From: DASVBE01 sp963770375
GTDB lineage: Bacteria > Actinomycetota > Actinomycetes > Streptosporangiales > Streptosporangiaceae
Direction: 5' to 3'
NCBI GenBank assembly: GCA_963770375.1
Contig: CAVYPM010000006.1
Location: 62,001-126,000 of the forward strand
DNA: 64,000 nt
Both the position numbers and the translations under genes were made by a program. Below are positions 33,337 through 42,217 of this stretch, in pieces (within the stretch, counting starts at the first letter, position 1; each line of letters opens with the position of its first letter). The notes under the pieces are model-generated. The model saw only the letters and a program-made list of their open reading frames with translations. It searched no databases and was not told the DNA's origin.

Positions 33337-35286
33337 GTGCGCGCAACCGATGCTCCGGCCCGGCGGATGCGAAGCCGGATCATGGCGGGCGTGGCCGTAG
33401 CCGGCCTCGTGCTGATGGCGGCCGGCCCGGCCGCGGCGGACAACACACCCTCACCGTCGGCCAGCAAGTCCGGCTCGCCGCCGGTGCAGAAGCACGGGTC
33501 CTCGACGTTCGTGGTCGGCAACACCGAGTCGGTCGACACGCTGAACCCGTACGTCGGCTTCACCCAGCAGGACTTCGAGGTCTACGGGATGGTCTACGAC
33601 CAGCTGATGGACTACGGCCAGCTGGACTACAAGCCGTCACCGCGGCTGGCGACCTCCTGGTCGCACAGCCCGGACGGGCTGACCTGGACGTACAACATCC
33701 GGCACGGGGTGAAGTGGTCCGACGGCGTGCCGCTGACCGCCGCCGACGTGGCCTACACGTTCAACCGCGACATCCACGGCCAGGCCGAGCGCGCCGACAC
33801 CCTCAGCTATATCCAGAACATCACCAGCGTGAAGGCCACCGGCAAGTACACGGTGGTGATGAAGGTCAGCAAGCCAACCCCGGGGATGGACCTGCTGATC
33901 GTGTCGATCCTGCCCGAGCACATCTGGAAGAACGTGCCGGAGAGCAAGGTCACCACGTTCGCCAACAGCAACCCGGTTGGCTCGGGCCCGTTCATCGTGA
34001 CCAAGTACCAGGAAGGGCAGTACGTCGACCTCAAGGCCAACCCCAACTACTGGGGCGGCAAGCCGGGCGTCGCCCAGGTGATCTTCCAGGCCTTCGCGAA
34101 CCCGAGCGCTGAGGCGTTCGCCCTGCGCAACGGCAGCATCGACTTCGCCGAGAACCTGCCCACGCTGCTGTACAAGTCGCTGAAGGGCGCGCCCGGGGTC
34201 ACTCAGAACAACGCCCTGGCCGGCAACTTCGACGAGCTGGCCTTCAACAACGGCGCGGCCACCGTGTCCGGCCACCCGATCGGGAACGGCAACCCGGCCC
34301 TGAAGGACATCAACGTCCGGCACGCGATCAGCTACTCGCTGAACCAGCCGCTGCTGGTCAAACGCGTGCTGCTGGGCTACGGCTCGCCGGGGACGTCCGT
34401 CATCCCGCCGATCTACAAGCAGTACCACTACGACCCCGGCGCCACCGCCTTCACCTACGATCCGGCTAAGGCCAAGCAGATCCTGGACGCCGACGGCTGG
34501 AAAGTGGGCCCCGGCGGGGTCCGGGTCAAGGACGGCAAGCAGCTGTCCCTGCGGCTGTTCATCCGCTCCTCGTCGCCCACCGAGACCCAGGCCGCGCCGT
34601 ACCTGAAGAGCTGGCTGGAGGCCATCGGCATCAAGGTCAATACCAGCTTCATGAACGACAACCAGCTCACCCAGGTCATCGGCGACGGTGACTACGACAT
34701 GTTCGTCTGGGGCTGGGGGGTCGAGCCCAACCCGGACTTCCAGCTGTCGGTGTTCACCTGCGGGCAGCGGTCCATCGGCTCCAACGGCAAGTACACGCCG
34801 GGCTGGTCGGACAGCTTCTACTGCAACAAGGGGTACGACCAGATGTACTCCGAGCAGAAGAGCCTGGACGGCGCGGCCCGGGCCAAGGTCGTGCAGCAGA
34901 TGGAGAAGCAGCTGTACACCGACGACCCGTACGCGCTGCTGTACTACTACAACGACACCCAGGCCTACCGCAGCGACAAGTTCACCGGGTTCGCGCCGCA
35001 GCCCAACGTTCCTGGCGGCCTGCTGCTGTACCAGGAGACGTCTTACTGGAGCTACCGGTGCATCCGGCCGGTCGGCACCAGCCCGTCGCTCACCAGCCAC
35101 AACGTCGGCTGCCAGCACATCACCGGGCTGACCGCCGCCCCGGCGGTCTCGTCGTCCGGCGACGGCGGGTCCGGCACCAGCGGGATCCTGATCGGCGCGC
35201 TGATCGCGGCCGTGGTGCTGCTCGGCGGCGGCTGGCTGATCTCGTCCCGGCGCCGCAAGGTCGCAGCCGCGGATGACCGGGAGTAG
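33337..35286 (+). CDS. Peptide/oligopeptide ABC transporter substrate-binding protein with C-terminal membrane anchor
   Basis: Family 5 extracellular solute-binding protein, 649 residues. A Sec signal (about 10-34, MAGVAVAGLVLMAAGPAAAD) lacks a lipobox Cys. The binding fold has NTESVDTLNPYVGF, LATSWSHSPDGLTWTYNIRH, VKWSDGVPLTAADVAYTFNR, NPVGSGPFIVTKYQ, and RHAISYSLNQPLLVKRVLLG. Instead of a lipid, the end has a membrane helix (about 618-640, ILIGALIAAVVLLGGGWLIS) followed by SSRRRK, so it is anchored at its C-terminus. First gene of a five-gene importer. Start GTG 33337 follows GGGAGGCC. Confidence 0.9.
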   Translation: MRATDAPARRMRSRIMAGVAVAGLVLMAAGPAAADNTPSPSASKSGSPPVQKHGSSTFVVGNTESVDTLNPYVGFTQQDFEVYGMVYDQLMDYGQLDYKPSPRLATSWSHSPDGLTWTYNIRHGVKWSDGVPLTAADVAYTFNRDIHGQAERADTLSYIQNITSVKATGKYTVVMKVSKPTPGMDLLIVSILPEHIWKNVPESKVTTFANSNPVGSGPFIVTKYQEGQYVDLKANPNYWGGKPGVAQVIFQAFANPSAEAFALRNGSIDFAENLPTLLYKSLKGAPGVTQNNALAGNFDELAFNNGAATVSGHPIGNGNPALKDINVRHAISYSLNQPLLVKRVLLGYGSPGTSVIPPIYKQYHYDPGATAFTYDPAKAKQILDADGWKVGPGGVRVKDGKQLSLRLFIRSSSPTETQAAPYLKSWLEAIGIKVNTSFMNDNQLTQVIGDGDYDMFVWGWGVEPNPDFQLSVFTCGQRSIGSNGKYTPGWSDSFYCNKGYDQMYSEQKSLDGAARAKVVQQMEKQLYTDDPYALLYYYNDTQAYRSDKFTGFAPQPNVPGGLLLYQETSYWSYRCIRPVGTSPSLTSHNVGCQHITGLTAAPAVSSSGDGGSGTSGILIGALIAAVVLLGGGWLISSRRRKVAAADDRE

Positions 35287-35321
35287 CGGCCGGTGCTGAC
35301 GCCGATGAGGAGCGGCGCCCG

Positions 35322-36362
35322 GTGACGGCGCTGCAGGCCGGGGCCGGCCGTGCCGCGGAGGAGCGGTTCGAGAGGGCCGACTCCAGGCCAACCGGTCTGC
35401 TGCGCAGCCTGGCGGTGAAGGTCGGCAGCGCGCTGATCACTCTGCTGTTCGTGCTGGTCTTCAACTTCTTCCTGTTCCGGGTCCTGCCCGCCAACCCGGC
35501 TAAGAACCTGACCAGGAGCAACGCGCTGACCGCGGCCCAGCTGGCGGAGGTCAACAAGACCTTCGGGCTGGGCCGGCCGCTGCCCGCGCAGTTCTGGAAC
35601 TACGTGGTGCAGACTCTGCACGGGAACCTCGGCCGGTCGTTCCTGAACCAGGAACCGGTCTCCACGCTGATCGGCTCCCGGCTGTGGCCGACGATCCTGC
35701 TGGTCGGCACCTCCACCGTGCTGTCCACGATCATCGGCGTGTGGATCGGCATCCGCGGCGCCTGGCACCGCGGCAGCCCGTTCGACCGGGTGTCCACCGC
35801 GGTCTGCAACACGCTGTACGCCATGCCGGACTTCTGGCTCGGCATGGTGCTGCTGATCGCGTTCGCGTCGAAGATCGCGATCTTTCCGACGGCGGGCATG
35901 CACAATCCGGACGGGGGCGGGGCCGGCCTGGCCGGCACGGGTGACCTGCTCTGGCACCTGGCCCTGCCCTGCCTCGTGCTGACGCTGGTCTACCTGGCCG
36001 AGTACTCGCTGATCATGCGCTCCTCGCTGCTCGACGAGCTGAACGCGGACTACCTCACCACGGCCCGGGCCAAGGGGCTGCGCGACATCATGGTGCGGCG
36101 AAAGCACGCGGTGCCCAACGCGCTGCTGCCGTCGATCACGCTGATCATGCTGAACCTCGGCTTCGTGATCTCCGGCGCGATCACCACCGAGGTCGTGTTC
36201 TCCTGGCCGGGCCTGGGCCAGCTGTCCTACATCGCGCTGAACGCGCCGGACTACCCGGTGCTGGAGGGCGCGTTCCTGCTGTTCTCCGCCGCGGTGATCA
36301 TCGCGAACCTGATCGCGGACGTGCTGCTGACCGTGTTCGACCCGCGGGTGCGTGTCGCATGA
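35322..36362 (+). CDS. dppB: Peptide ABC transporter permease (DppB-like)
   Basis: Membrane permease, 346 residues, six helices. The first is at about 33-53; the long outer loop carries NKTFGLGRPLPAQFWNYVVQ and HGNLGRSFLNQEPV, typical of DppB/OppB. The EAA loop is TARAKGLRDIMVRRKHAVPN. GTG at 35322, 35 bp after the binding-protein gene. Ends overlapping dppC (ATGA). Substrate by analogy only: di- or oligopeptides. Confidence 0.9.
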   Translation: MTALQAGAGRAAEERFERADSRPTGLLRSLAVKVGSALITLLFVLVFNFFLFRVLPANPAKNLTRSNALTAAQLAEVNKTFGLGRPLPAQFWNYVVQTLHGNLGRSFLNQEPVSTLIGSRLWPTILLVGTSTVLSTIIGVWIGIRGAWHRGSPFDRVSTAVCNTLYAMPDFWLGMVLLIAFASKIAIFPTAGMHNPDGGGAGLAGTGDLLWHLALPCLVLTLVYLAEYSLIMRSSLLDELNADYLTTARAKGLRDIMVRRKHAVPNALLPSITLIMLNLGFVISGAITTEVVFSWPGLGQLSYIALNAPDYPVLEGAFLLFSAAVIIANLIADVLLTVFDPRVRVA

Positions 36363-37288
36363 CCGCCCCGCCCGCCACTGCCCCGGCGCCCGCGCCGCCC
36401 TCGGCCCGGCAGCTCTCCTGGGCCCGGCGCCGCCGGGCGCTGGCCGCGTTCTGGCGCGAGTACCGCAAGGACCGCAGCGGCGTGGCCGGGCTCATCTTCC
36501 TGACCGTTCTGGTGATCCTCGCGCTGGCCGCCCCGCTGCTGGCCAGCTCCCGCGGGCTCAGCGCGGCGCTGTCCACGAACCCGGCCAACGCGGGCCCGGG
36601 CTGGCACTACCCGCTGGGCACCGACGCCGACGGCCGGTCGGTGCTGACCGAGCTGATCTGGGGCGCCCGGATCTCGCTGCTGATCGGCTTCACCGCCACG
36701 CTGCTCTGCATGGTGATCGGCGCGGTCGTCGGCATCGTGGCCGGCCACTACGGCAAGGTCACCGACAATCTGCTGATGCGGGTCACCGACTGGTTCCTGG
36801 TCGTGCCGTTCCTGCCGCTGGCGATCGTGCTGGCCAAGACCCTCGGCCCGTCGCTCGGGGTGATCATCTTCGTGATCGGGATCACCTCGTGGCCCGGCAC
36901 CGCGCGGATCATCCGGGCCCAGGCGATGGCCGTGGAGACCCGCCCGTACCTGGAGCGGTCCCGGGCACTGGGCGCCGGGCACACGCATCAGATGATCAGG
37001 CACGTGCTGCCCAACGTGATGCCGCTGCTGCTGGCCAACACGATCCTCACCGTGGCCGGCACGATCCTGGCCGAGACCACGCTGTCCTTCCTGGGCCTGG
37101 GCGACCCGCTCCGGCCGTCCTGGGGGGAGATGCTCAACCAGGCGTTCTTCACCGGCGGCGGCTCGGCTGGCAACCAGATATGGCTGATCGCGCCCGGCAT
37201 CGCGATCATCCTGGTGGTGCTGTCCTTCACGATGGTCGGCCACGCGCTGGAGTCCGCGCTCGACCCCAAGCTGCGGGAGCGCCGGTGA
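36359..37288 (+). CDS. dppC: Peptide ABC transporter permease (DppC-like)
   Basis: Second permease, 309 residues, with an Ala/Pro-rich cytoplasmic start. FWREYRKDRSGVAGL precedes the first helix (48-66); HYPLGTDADGRSVLTELIWG and ARISLLIGFTATLL are the DppC signature, and the EAA loop reads YLERSRALGAGHTHQMIRHV. Start ATG 36359 overlaps dppB; the stop overlaps the ATPase start (GTGA). Confidence 0.92.
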   Translation: MTAPPATAPAPAPPSARQLSWARRRRALAAFWREYRKDRSGVAGLIFLTVLVILALAAPLLASSRGLSAALSTNPANAGPGWHYPLGTDADGRSVLTELIWGARISLLIGFTATLLCMVIGAVVGIVAGHYGKVTDNLLMRVTDWFLVVPFLPLAIVLAKTLGPSLGVIIFVIGITSWPGTARIIRAQAMAVETRPYLERSRALGAGHTHQMIRHVLPNVMPLLLANTILTVAGTILAETTLSFLGLGDPLRPSWGEMLNQAFFTGGGSAGNQIWLIAPGIAIILVVLSFTMVGHALESALDPKLRERR

Positions 37289-38275
37289 GCCTGCTCGAGC
37301 TGCGCGACCTGGCCGTCACCTACCGGACCGCGGACGGCCGGGTACCCGCGGTGCGCGGGGTCAGCCTGCGCCTGGACGAGGGCCAGACGCTCGGCATCGC
37401 CGGCGAGTCCGGCTGCGGCAAGTCCACCCTGGCCGCGGCCGTGCTGCGGCTGCTGCCCCGGACCGCGAAGGTCACCGGCGAGGTGCTGTTCCAGGACGAG
37501 GACGTCCTGACCATGCGCTGGGGCCAGCTCCGCGCGGTCCGCTGGGCGGGCGCGTCGATCGTGTTCCAGGGTGCGATGCACTCGCTGAACCCGGTGCAGA
37601 AGATCGGCAAGCAGATCGCCGAGCCGATCCTGCTGCACGAGCCCAAGGTCACCCCGGCCGCCGCCGCCAAGCGGGTGGCCAGCCTGCTGGAGCAGGTTGG
37701 CCTGCCGGCCTGGCGGGCCAACGGCTACCCGCACGAGCTGTCCGGCGGGCAGAAGCAGCGCATCATGATCGCCATGGCGCTGGCCTGCTCGCCGAACCTG
37801 ATCGTGGCCGACGAGCCGACCACCGCGCTGGACGTGATGATCCAGGCCCAGGTGCTGCGGCTGATCACCGGCCTGGTCGCGGAGCGCGGCATCAGCATGA
37901 TCATGATCAGCCACGACCTGTCCGTGCTGTCGGTGACCTGCCAACGGCTGGCGGTGATGTACGCGGGCCGGGTGGTCGAGGAGGGCCCCGCGCACGAGGT
38001 GTTCACCGGCGCGCAGCACCCGTACGCCCAGGCGCTGGCCTTCGCCTTCCCGGTGATCGGCGACGAGCGGTCCCGGCTCCGGCCGCGCGGGCTCGGCGGC
38101 GACCCGCCGGACCCGGCCGACCTGCCGTCCGGCTGCTCGTTCCACCCGCGCTGCCCGGTCGCCGAGCCGGAGTGCACGTCGGTGGAGACCGCCCTGTGGC
38201 CGGCCGGGCCGGCCCGGGTGGCCGCCTGCATCCGGGTCCGCCCGGATCACGCCGCCGCCAGCGCCGCTCCGGTAG
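37285..38275 (+). CDS. dppD: Peptide ABC transporter ATP-binding protein (DppD-like), stop codon missing
   Basis: First of two ATPases. Walker A GIAGESGCGKSTLAAAV (about 36-52), signature HELSGGQKQRIMIAMALAC, Walker B LIVADEPTTALDV and the oligopeptide C-terminal CSFHPRCPVAEPEC motif (a [4Fe-4S]-type Cys set in some members) are present. After ACIRVRPDHAAAS the frame has no stop and runs to 39312 through dppF. One extra base near 38230-38270 would end it at TAG 38273-38275, 19 bp before dppF; that end is given here. No natural protein of 675 residues is expected. GTG start overlaps dppC. Confidence 0.85.
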
Positions 38276-38293
38276 CACCAGGGAGGAGGCCGG

Positions 38294-39343
38294 ATGACCG
38301 CGCCGGTGAAGCCCGCCGGTCCCGGTCCCGGGACGGCCGGCCCGGGGACCGCGATGCTGTCCGCGGACGGGGTGGCGGTCCGGTTCGCGGGGCGGGGCCG
38401 CCGCCCGGCCGCCCGCGCGGTGGACGGGGTCAACCTGGACATCGCCGCCGGGGAGATCGTCGCGCTGGTCGGCGAGTCCGGCTGCGGCAAGACCACGCTG
38501 GCCCGGACCCTGCTCGGCCTGGAGCAGCCGACCGCGGGCCAGGTCCGGTTCGCGGGCGAGCCGCTGTCCTACCGGACCGGCGCGCTGAAGGCCTACCGCC
38601 GGGCCGTGCAGCTGATCCTGCAGGACCCGACCGGGTCGCTGAACCCGCGGCACACGGTGTACGAGGCGGTCGCCGAGGGCGTCAGGATCCACCGGCTGGG
38701 CGACGAGGAGCGCCGGGTCGCGGACGCGCTGGCCCGCTGCGGGCTGCGCCCGCCGGAGCGGTTCTTCCAGCGCTATCCGCACGAGCTGTCCGGCGGCCAG
38801 CGGCAGCGGGTGGTGATCGCCGGCGCGCTGGTCCTCGAGCCGCAGGTGCTGATCGCCGACGAGCCGGTGGCCTCGCTGGACGCGTCGGTGCGCGGCGAGA
38901 TCCTGTCCCTGCTGCTCCGGCTCCGCGACGACCTGGGCCTGGCCGCCCTGGTGGTGACCCACGACCTGGGCCTGGCCTGGAACATCGCGGACCGGCTGGC
39001 GGTCATGTACCTGGGCCGGATCGTGGAGGTCGGCACGCCCGAGCAGGTCTTCGCCAGCCCGCGGCACCCGTACACGCGGGCGCTGATGTCGGTCCTGCCC
39101 GAGTCCCCCGGCGAGCCGGTGGTCCTGACCGGCGAGCCGCCGGACGCGACCCGGATCCCGGCCGGCTGCCGGTTCCACCCGCGCTGCCCCGAGCTGGCCA
39201 GCGGCGCCGCCGCCGCGGCGGGAGTCGACAGCCAGTGCCGCGGGGTGGCCCTGCCGGTGCTCCCCGCCGCCGCTCCCGGCGGCCGCAGCATGGCCGTCTG
39301 CCATCTGGCTGACGTGACGCCGGAGCCCGATGACGCGCCGTGA
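38294..39343 (+). CDS. dppF: Peptide ABC transporter ATP-binding protein (DppF-like)
   Basis: Second ATPase, 349 residues. Walker A GESGCGKTTLARTLLGLEQP (about 61-80), signature YPHELSGGQRQRVVIAGAL, Walker B VLIADEPVASLDASVRGE, switch His in VVTHDLGLAWNIADRL, and the closing CRFHPRCPE. ATG at 38294 follows GGAGGAGG. It ends 1 bp before the convergent P1 peptidase gene. Confidence 0.92.
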   Translation: MTAPVKPAGPGPGTAGPGTAMLSADGVAVRFAGRGRRPAARAVDGVNLDIAAGEIVALVGESGCGKTTLARTLLGLEQPTAGQVRFAGEPLSYRTGALKAYRRAVQLILQDPTGSLNPRHTVYEAVAEGVRIHRLGDEERRVADALARCGLRPPERFFQRYPHELSGGQRQRVVIAGALVLEPQVLIADEPVASLDASVRGEILSLLLRLRDDLGLAALVVTHDLGLAWNIADRLAVMYLGRIVEVGTPEQVFASPRHPYTRALMSVLPESPGEPVVLTGEPPDATRIPAGCRFHPRCPELASGAAAAAGVDSQCRGVALPVLPAAAPGGRSMAVCHLADVTPEPDDAP

Positions 39344-39344
39344 G

Positions 39345-40424
39345 TCAGCGACCCGCCTGGAGGAGCGCGCGGACGTCCTCGGCCGGGAGGCCGTAGCTGG
39401 TGTTCCCGTTCCGCCCGGTCACGGTCGGCGCCGCCAGCAGGCAGTTGAGCACGGCTTCCTCGGTGGCGTCGACGGCGGCGTCGAAGAACGGGTTCAGGGC
39501 CCGGCCGGTGATCGCGGGCCCGGGGGCCGGCGGGCCGCCGCGCGCCGCGCGCAGCCCGGTGGCCAGGCCCAGGAAGATCTCGCCGCTGCCGTGGTGCGCG
39601 GACGACCCGGTCCGGGCCAGGCCCAGCCCGGCCCGCCGGGCCAGCCGGACGCAGGCCGCGGAGTCCAGCGGCGCGTCGGTGAGCAGTACGACGATGCACG
39701 AGCCCGCCGGGGCGGCCGGGCCGGACTCACCCGGCGGGGCGGGCAGCAGCCGCCCGGCGGGCAGGCCGCCGATGGTCAGCCGCTCCCGCTCGCCGAAGTT
39801 CGCCAGCACGAGCGCGCCGACGGTGTGCCCGGACGGCACGACCCGGGACGCCGTGCCGATGCCGCCCTTGTAGCCCAGGCAGCTCATCCCGGTGCCCGCG
39901 CCGACCGCGCCCTCGGCCGGGGCCTGGCTGCCGCCCGCCGAGGCCCTGGCCATGTCCAGCGCGGTCCTGACGTCGTCCGCGCTGACCTGCATGCGGCGCG
40001 GGTCGGACAGGAAGCTGTCGTCGCACTCGGCCACGATCGGGATGATCACGTCGTCGGCGATGCCCTCGTCCTCGGCCAGCATCAGCTCGCAGGCCGCGTC
40101 GTAGACCCGGCCCACCTGCATCGTCGAGGTGAGGAACACCGGCGTCTCGGCCAGCCCCCACTCCGCCGCGGACAGGAACCCGGTGCACTCGCCGGACCCG
40201 TTGAGCACCGCGCCGCCGGCCGGCACCGGGCTGCGGAACAGGTTGCCGCCCGGGTCGAGCACGGTCACCCCGGTCCGCGCCACGCCCCGGCCCTCCGGCG
40301 GGCCCGGCTCGTCCCGCCACACGGTGGCGTGCCCCACCCCCGCGCCCGGCACGTCGATGATGGACCCCGTCGGCCCGGCCGGCAGGTCCCCGATCTTCAG
40401 CCCAAGCTCTGCGGTCCGCGTCAT
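39345..40424 (-). CDS. P1 family peptidase (DmpA-like L-aminopeptidase/D-esterase)
   Basis: Self-processing Ntn-type hydrolase releasing N-terminal residues from peptides, amides or esters, including beta-amino acid peptides in some members. About 359 residues. Conserved elements are SIIDVPGAGVGHATVW, GVTVLDPGGNLF, GSGECTGFLSAAEWG, GAGTGMSCLGYKGGIGTASR and AGSCIVVLLTDAPLDS, where cleavage between Gly and Ser should create the Ser nucleophile. ATG 40424 begins MTRTAELGLKIGDLPAGPTG; ATG 40442 is an alternative. It converges with the peptide importer and is divergent from the deacetylase by about 30 bp. Confidence 0.88.
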   Translation of the reverse strand: MTRTAELGLKIGDLPAGPTGSIIDVPGAGVGHATVWRDEPGPPEGRGVARTGVTVLDPGGNLFRSPVPAGGAVLNGSGECTGFLSAAEWGLAETPVFLTSTMQVGRVYDAACELMLAEDEGIADDVIIPIVAECDDSFLSDPRRMQVSADDVRTALDMARASAGGSQAPAEGAVGAGTGMSCLGYKGGIGTASRVVPSGHTVGALVLANFGERERLTIGGLPAGRLLPAPPGESGPAAPAGSCIVVLLTDAPLDSAACVRLARRAGLGLARTGSSAHHGSGEIFLGLATGLRAARGGPPAPGPAITGRALNPFFDAAVDATEEAVLNCLLAAPTVTGRNGNTSYGLPAEDVRALLQAGR

Positions 40425-40456
40425 CCCATGATCATCCCGCATCCGGCGATCTTTCC

Positions 40457-41563
40457 ATGACCCGGCCGCGGCCCTCAGGGACCGGGCTCAACGACCTCCT
40501 CGTGGTCTGGGACGAGGCGTGCCTGCGCCATGACCCGGGCGGGGAGGTGTGGCTGGGGCAGCGGGACACCGGGACCGAGGTGGCCGAGCGGGCCCGGGTG
40601 CTGCTGGCCGCGGTCCGGGCGGAGGGCGCCCGGGTGGTCAGCGCCGAGCCGCACGGCGACGAGGTGCTGACCGCGGTGCACTCGCCCGAACTGGTCGGCC
40701 ACCTGCGCACGGTGTGGGCCGACTGGGTGGCCGGCGGGTACGTGGCCGAGTACGGCCGGGACCGGGTGGTGCCGTACGTGTTCCCCACCGCCGGCCTGCT
40801 GGCCGGGCTGCCGGAGCGGTCGCCCGCGGCGCTGCACGGGCGGCTCGGGAAGTTCTGCTACGACACGATGACGCTGGTCGGCCCGGGCAGCTGGGAGGCC
40901 ATCCGGGGCGCGGTGGACGCCGCGCAGACCGCGGCCGGGCTGGTGTCCGGCGGCGCGCCGGCCGCGTACGCGATCTGCCGGCCGCCCGGCCATCACGCCG
41001 GGCCGGCCGCCTACGGCGGCTCCTGCTACCTCAACAACGCGGCGGTCGCCGCGGAGGCCCTCTCCCGGGCCGGGGCCGGCCGGGTCGCGATCATCGACAT
41101 CGACGCCCACCACGGCAACGGCACCCAGGCGATCTTCTACGGCCGCGGCGACGTGTACTACGGCAGCCTGCACGTGGACCCGGGCGCGGGCTGGTTCCCG
41201 CATTACGCCGGGTACGCCGCCGAGCGCGGCGAAGGCGCCGGGGCGGGCGCCAACCGGAACGTCCCGCTCGCCCCGGGCACCGGCGACGACGGCTGGCTGG
41301 CCGCGCTCGACGTGCTGTGCGCGGACGCCGCCGGTCACCGCCCCGGCGCCGTCGTGGTCTCGCTGGGCGTGGACGCCGCGGATCCTGACCCGGAGAGCCC
41401 GCTGCGGGTCACCGCGGCCGGTTACCACGAGGCCGGCCGCCGCCTGCGCCGCCTCGGCCCGCTGGTCCTGATCCAGGAGGGCGGCTACGACCTGCCCTCC
41501 CTCGGCGACTTCGCCGTAGCGGCCCTCCGCGGCGCCGCCGGCGCCTCAGACCAGGCGGGCTAG
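40457..41563 (+). CDS. HDAC-family deacetylase (acetylpolyamine amidohydrolase-like)
   Basis: Zn-dependent deacetylase of the class II HDAC/acetoin utilisation/APAH group, 368 residues. RPPGHHAGPAAYGGSCYLNN (the catalytic His pair), IIDIDAHHGNGTQAIFYGRG (Zn Asp and His), VSLGVDAADPDPESPL (second Zn Asp) and LIQEGGYDLPSLG are intact. The loop YGGSCYLNN resembles the polyamine deacetylases more than histone-type enzymes, so acetylated polyamines or small amides are the probable substrates. Shares a promoter region with the P1 peptidase. Its last 18 bp overlap the SRPBCC gene on the other strand. Confidence 0.88.
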   Translation: MTRPRPSGTGLNDLLVVWDEACLRHDPGGEVWLGQRDTGTEVAERARVLLAAVRAEGARVVSAEPHGDEVLTAVHSPELVGHLRTVWADWVAGGYVAEYGRDRVVPYVFPTAGLLAGLPERSPAALHGRLGKFCYDTMTLVGPGSWEAIRGAVDAAQTAAGLVSGGAPAAYAICRPPGHHAGPAAYGGSCYLNNAAVAAEALSRAGAGRVAIIDIDAHHGNGTQAIFYGRGDVYYGSLHVDPGAGWFPHYAGYAAERGEGAGAGANRNVPLAPGTGDDGWLAALDVLCADAAGHRPGAVVVSLGVDAADPDPESPLRVTAAGYHEAGRRLRRLGPLVLIQEGGYDLPSLGDFAVAALRGAAGASDQAG

Positions 41564-41995
41564 GCGGCGGAGCGAGGACTGCAGGAACCAGCGGCCGACG
41601 GGGATCAGCAGGCGCTCGCCGAGCGGGCCGGCCAGCGGGGCGGGCACGGGCATCCGCTCGGTCCAGCGGAATTCCGCGCCATTCTCCTGGCCCTTTCCGG
41701 CCCCATTCCCGGCCGGGATGACCTCGAAGATGCCAATGCCGCGGATCACCCGGCCGGTGTGCCTGACCACGGCGCGGCGCGGCGGATCCCACTCGGTAAT
41801 CTCCATCGTGTCGGTGAAGCCCGCCGGGCCGATGCCGGTCCTCGCTACCACCGCCGCCCCGGCTGCGGCACCGCCGCGGGCCCTGGTCGCCCAGATCCAC
41901 TCGTGCTGCCGGGACCAGTCCAGCGCGACCTGCCAGACCCGCGCGGGCGGCTCAGCCAGCGTAACCCGGGCGGTGATCACAAGTTCCTCGGCCAC
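41546..41995 (-). CDS. SRPBCC family protein
   Basis: A 149-residue START/Bet v1-fold protein. MAEELVITARVTLAEPPARV, WQVALDWSRQHEWIWATRA and FTDTMEITEWDPPRRAVVRH are the usual first strand, helix and strand features of the polyketide cyclase/dehydrase-like group; LGERLLIPVGRWFLQSSLRR forms the C-terminal helix. The ligand is unknown. Tail-to-tail overlap with the deacetylase. Confidence 0.8.
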   Translation of the reverse strand: MAEELVITARVTLAEPPARVWQVALDWSRQHEWIWATRARGGAAAGAAVVARTGIGPAGFTDTMEITEWDPPRRAVVRHTGRVIRGIGIFEVIPAGNGAGKGQENGAEFRWTERMPVPAPLAGPLGERLLIPVGRWFLQSSLRRLARLV

Positions 41996-42217
41996 GTGCC
42001 GGTCCTGCCCACCTCAGCCTTCACATACACAACGTGCACACGCCACGGTCACCTACGTGATCTTCAGGCGCGAATCGTGTGTTATCGCTACCATTGCCGC
42101 GAAACGTAATAGCAGCGGGACTCCCCTGTGCCGCACGCAGCTGGCCTGCGGGCGCGAAATGCGCCCGAGGACGGACCATAGGATTGTCGCGCGGACAACG
42201 GCGATTGAGGTGGTCGG

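Noticed and set aside
36352..39312. Giant frame joining dppD with dppF region
   Set aside because: dppF in the other frame has full ATPase motifs and an ATG with good ribosome site; the readthrough is best explained by a missing stop of dppD.
41996..42217. c-di-AMP (ydaO-type) riboswitch before the CAP gene
   Set aside because: Such elements precede wall hydrolase genes in actinomycetes, but I could not match the conserved stems; only a 6-bp stem (42150-42166) is seen.
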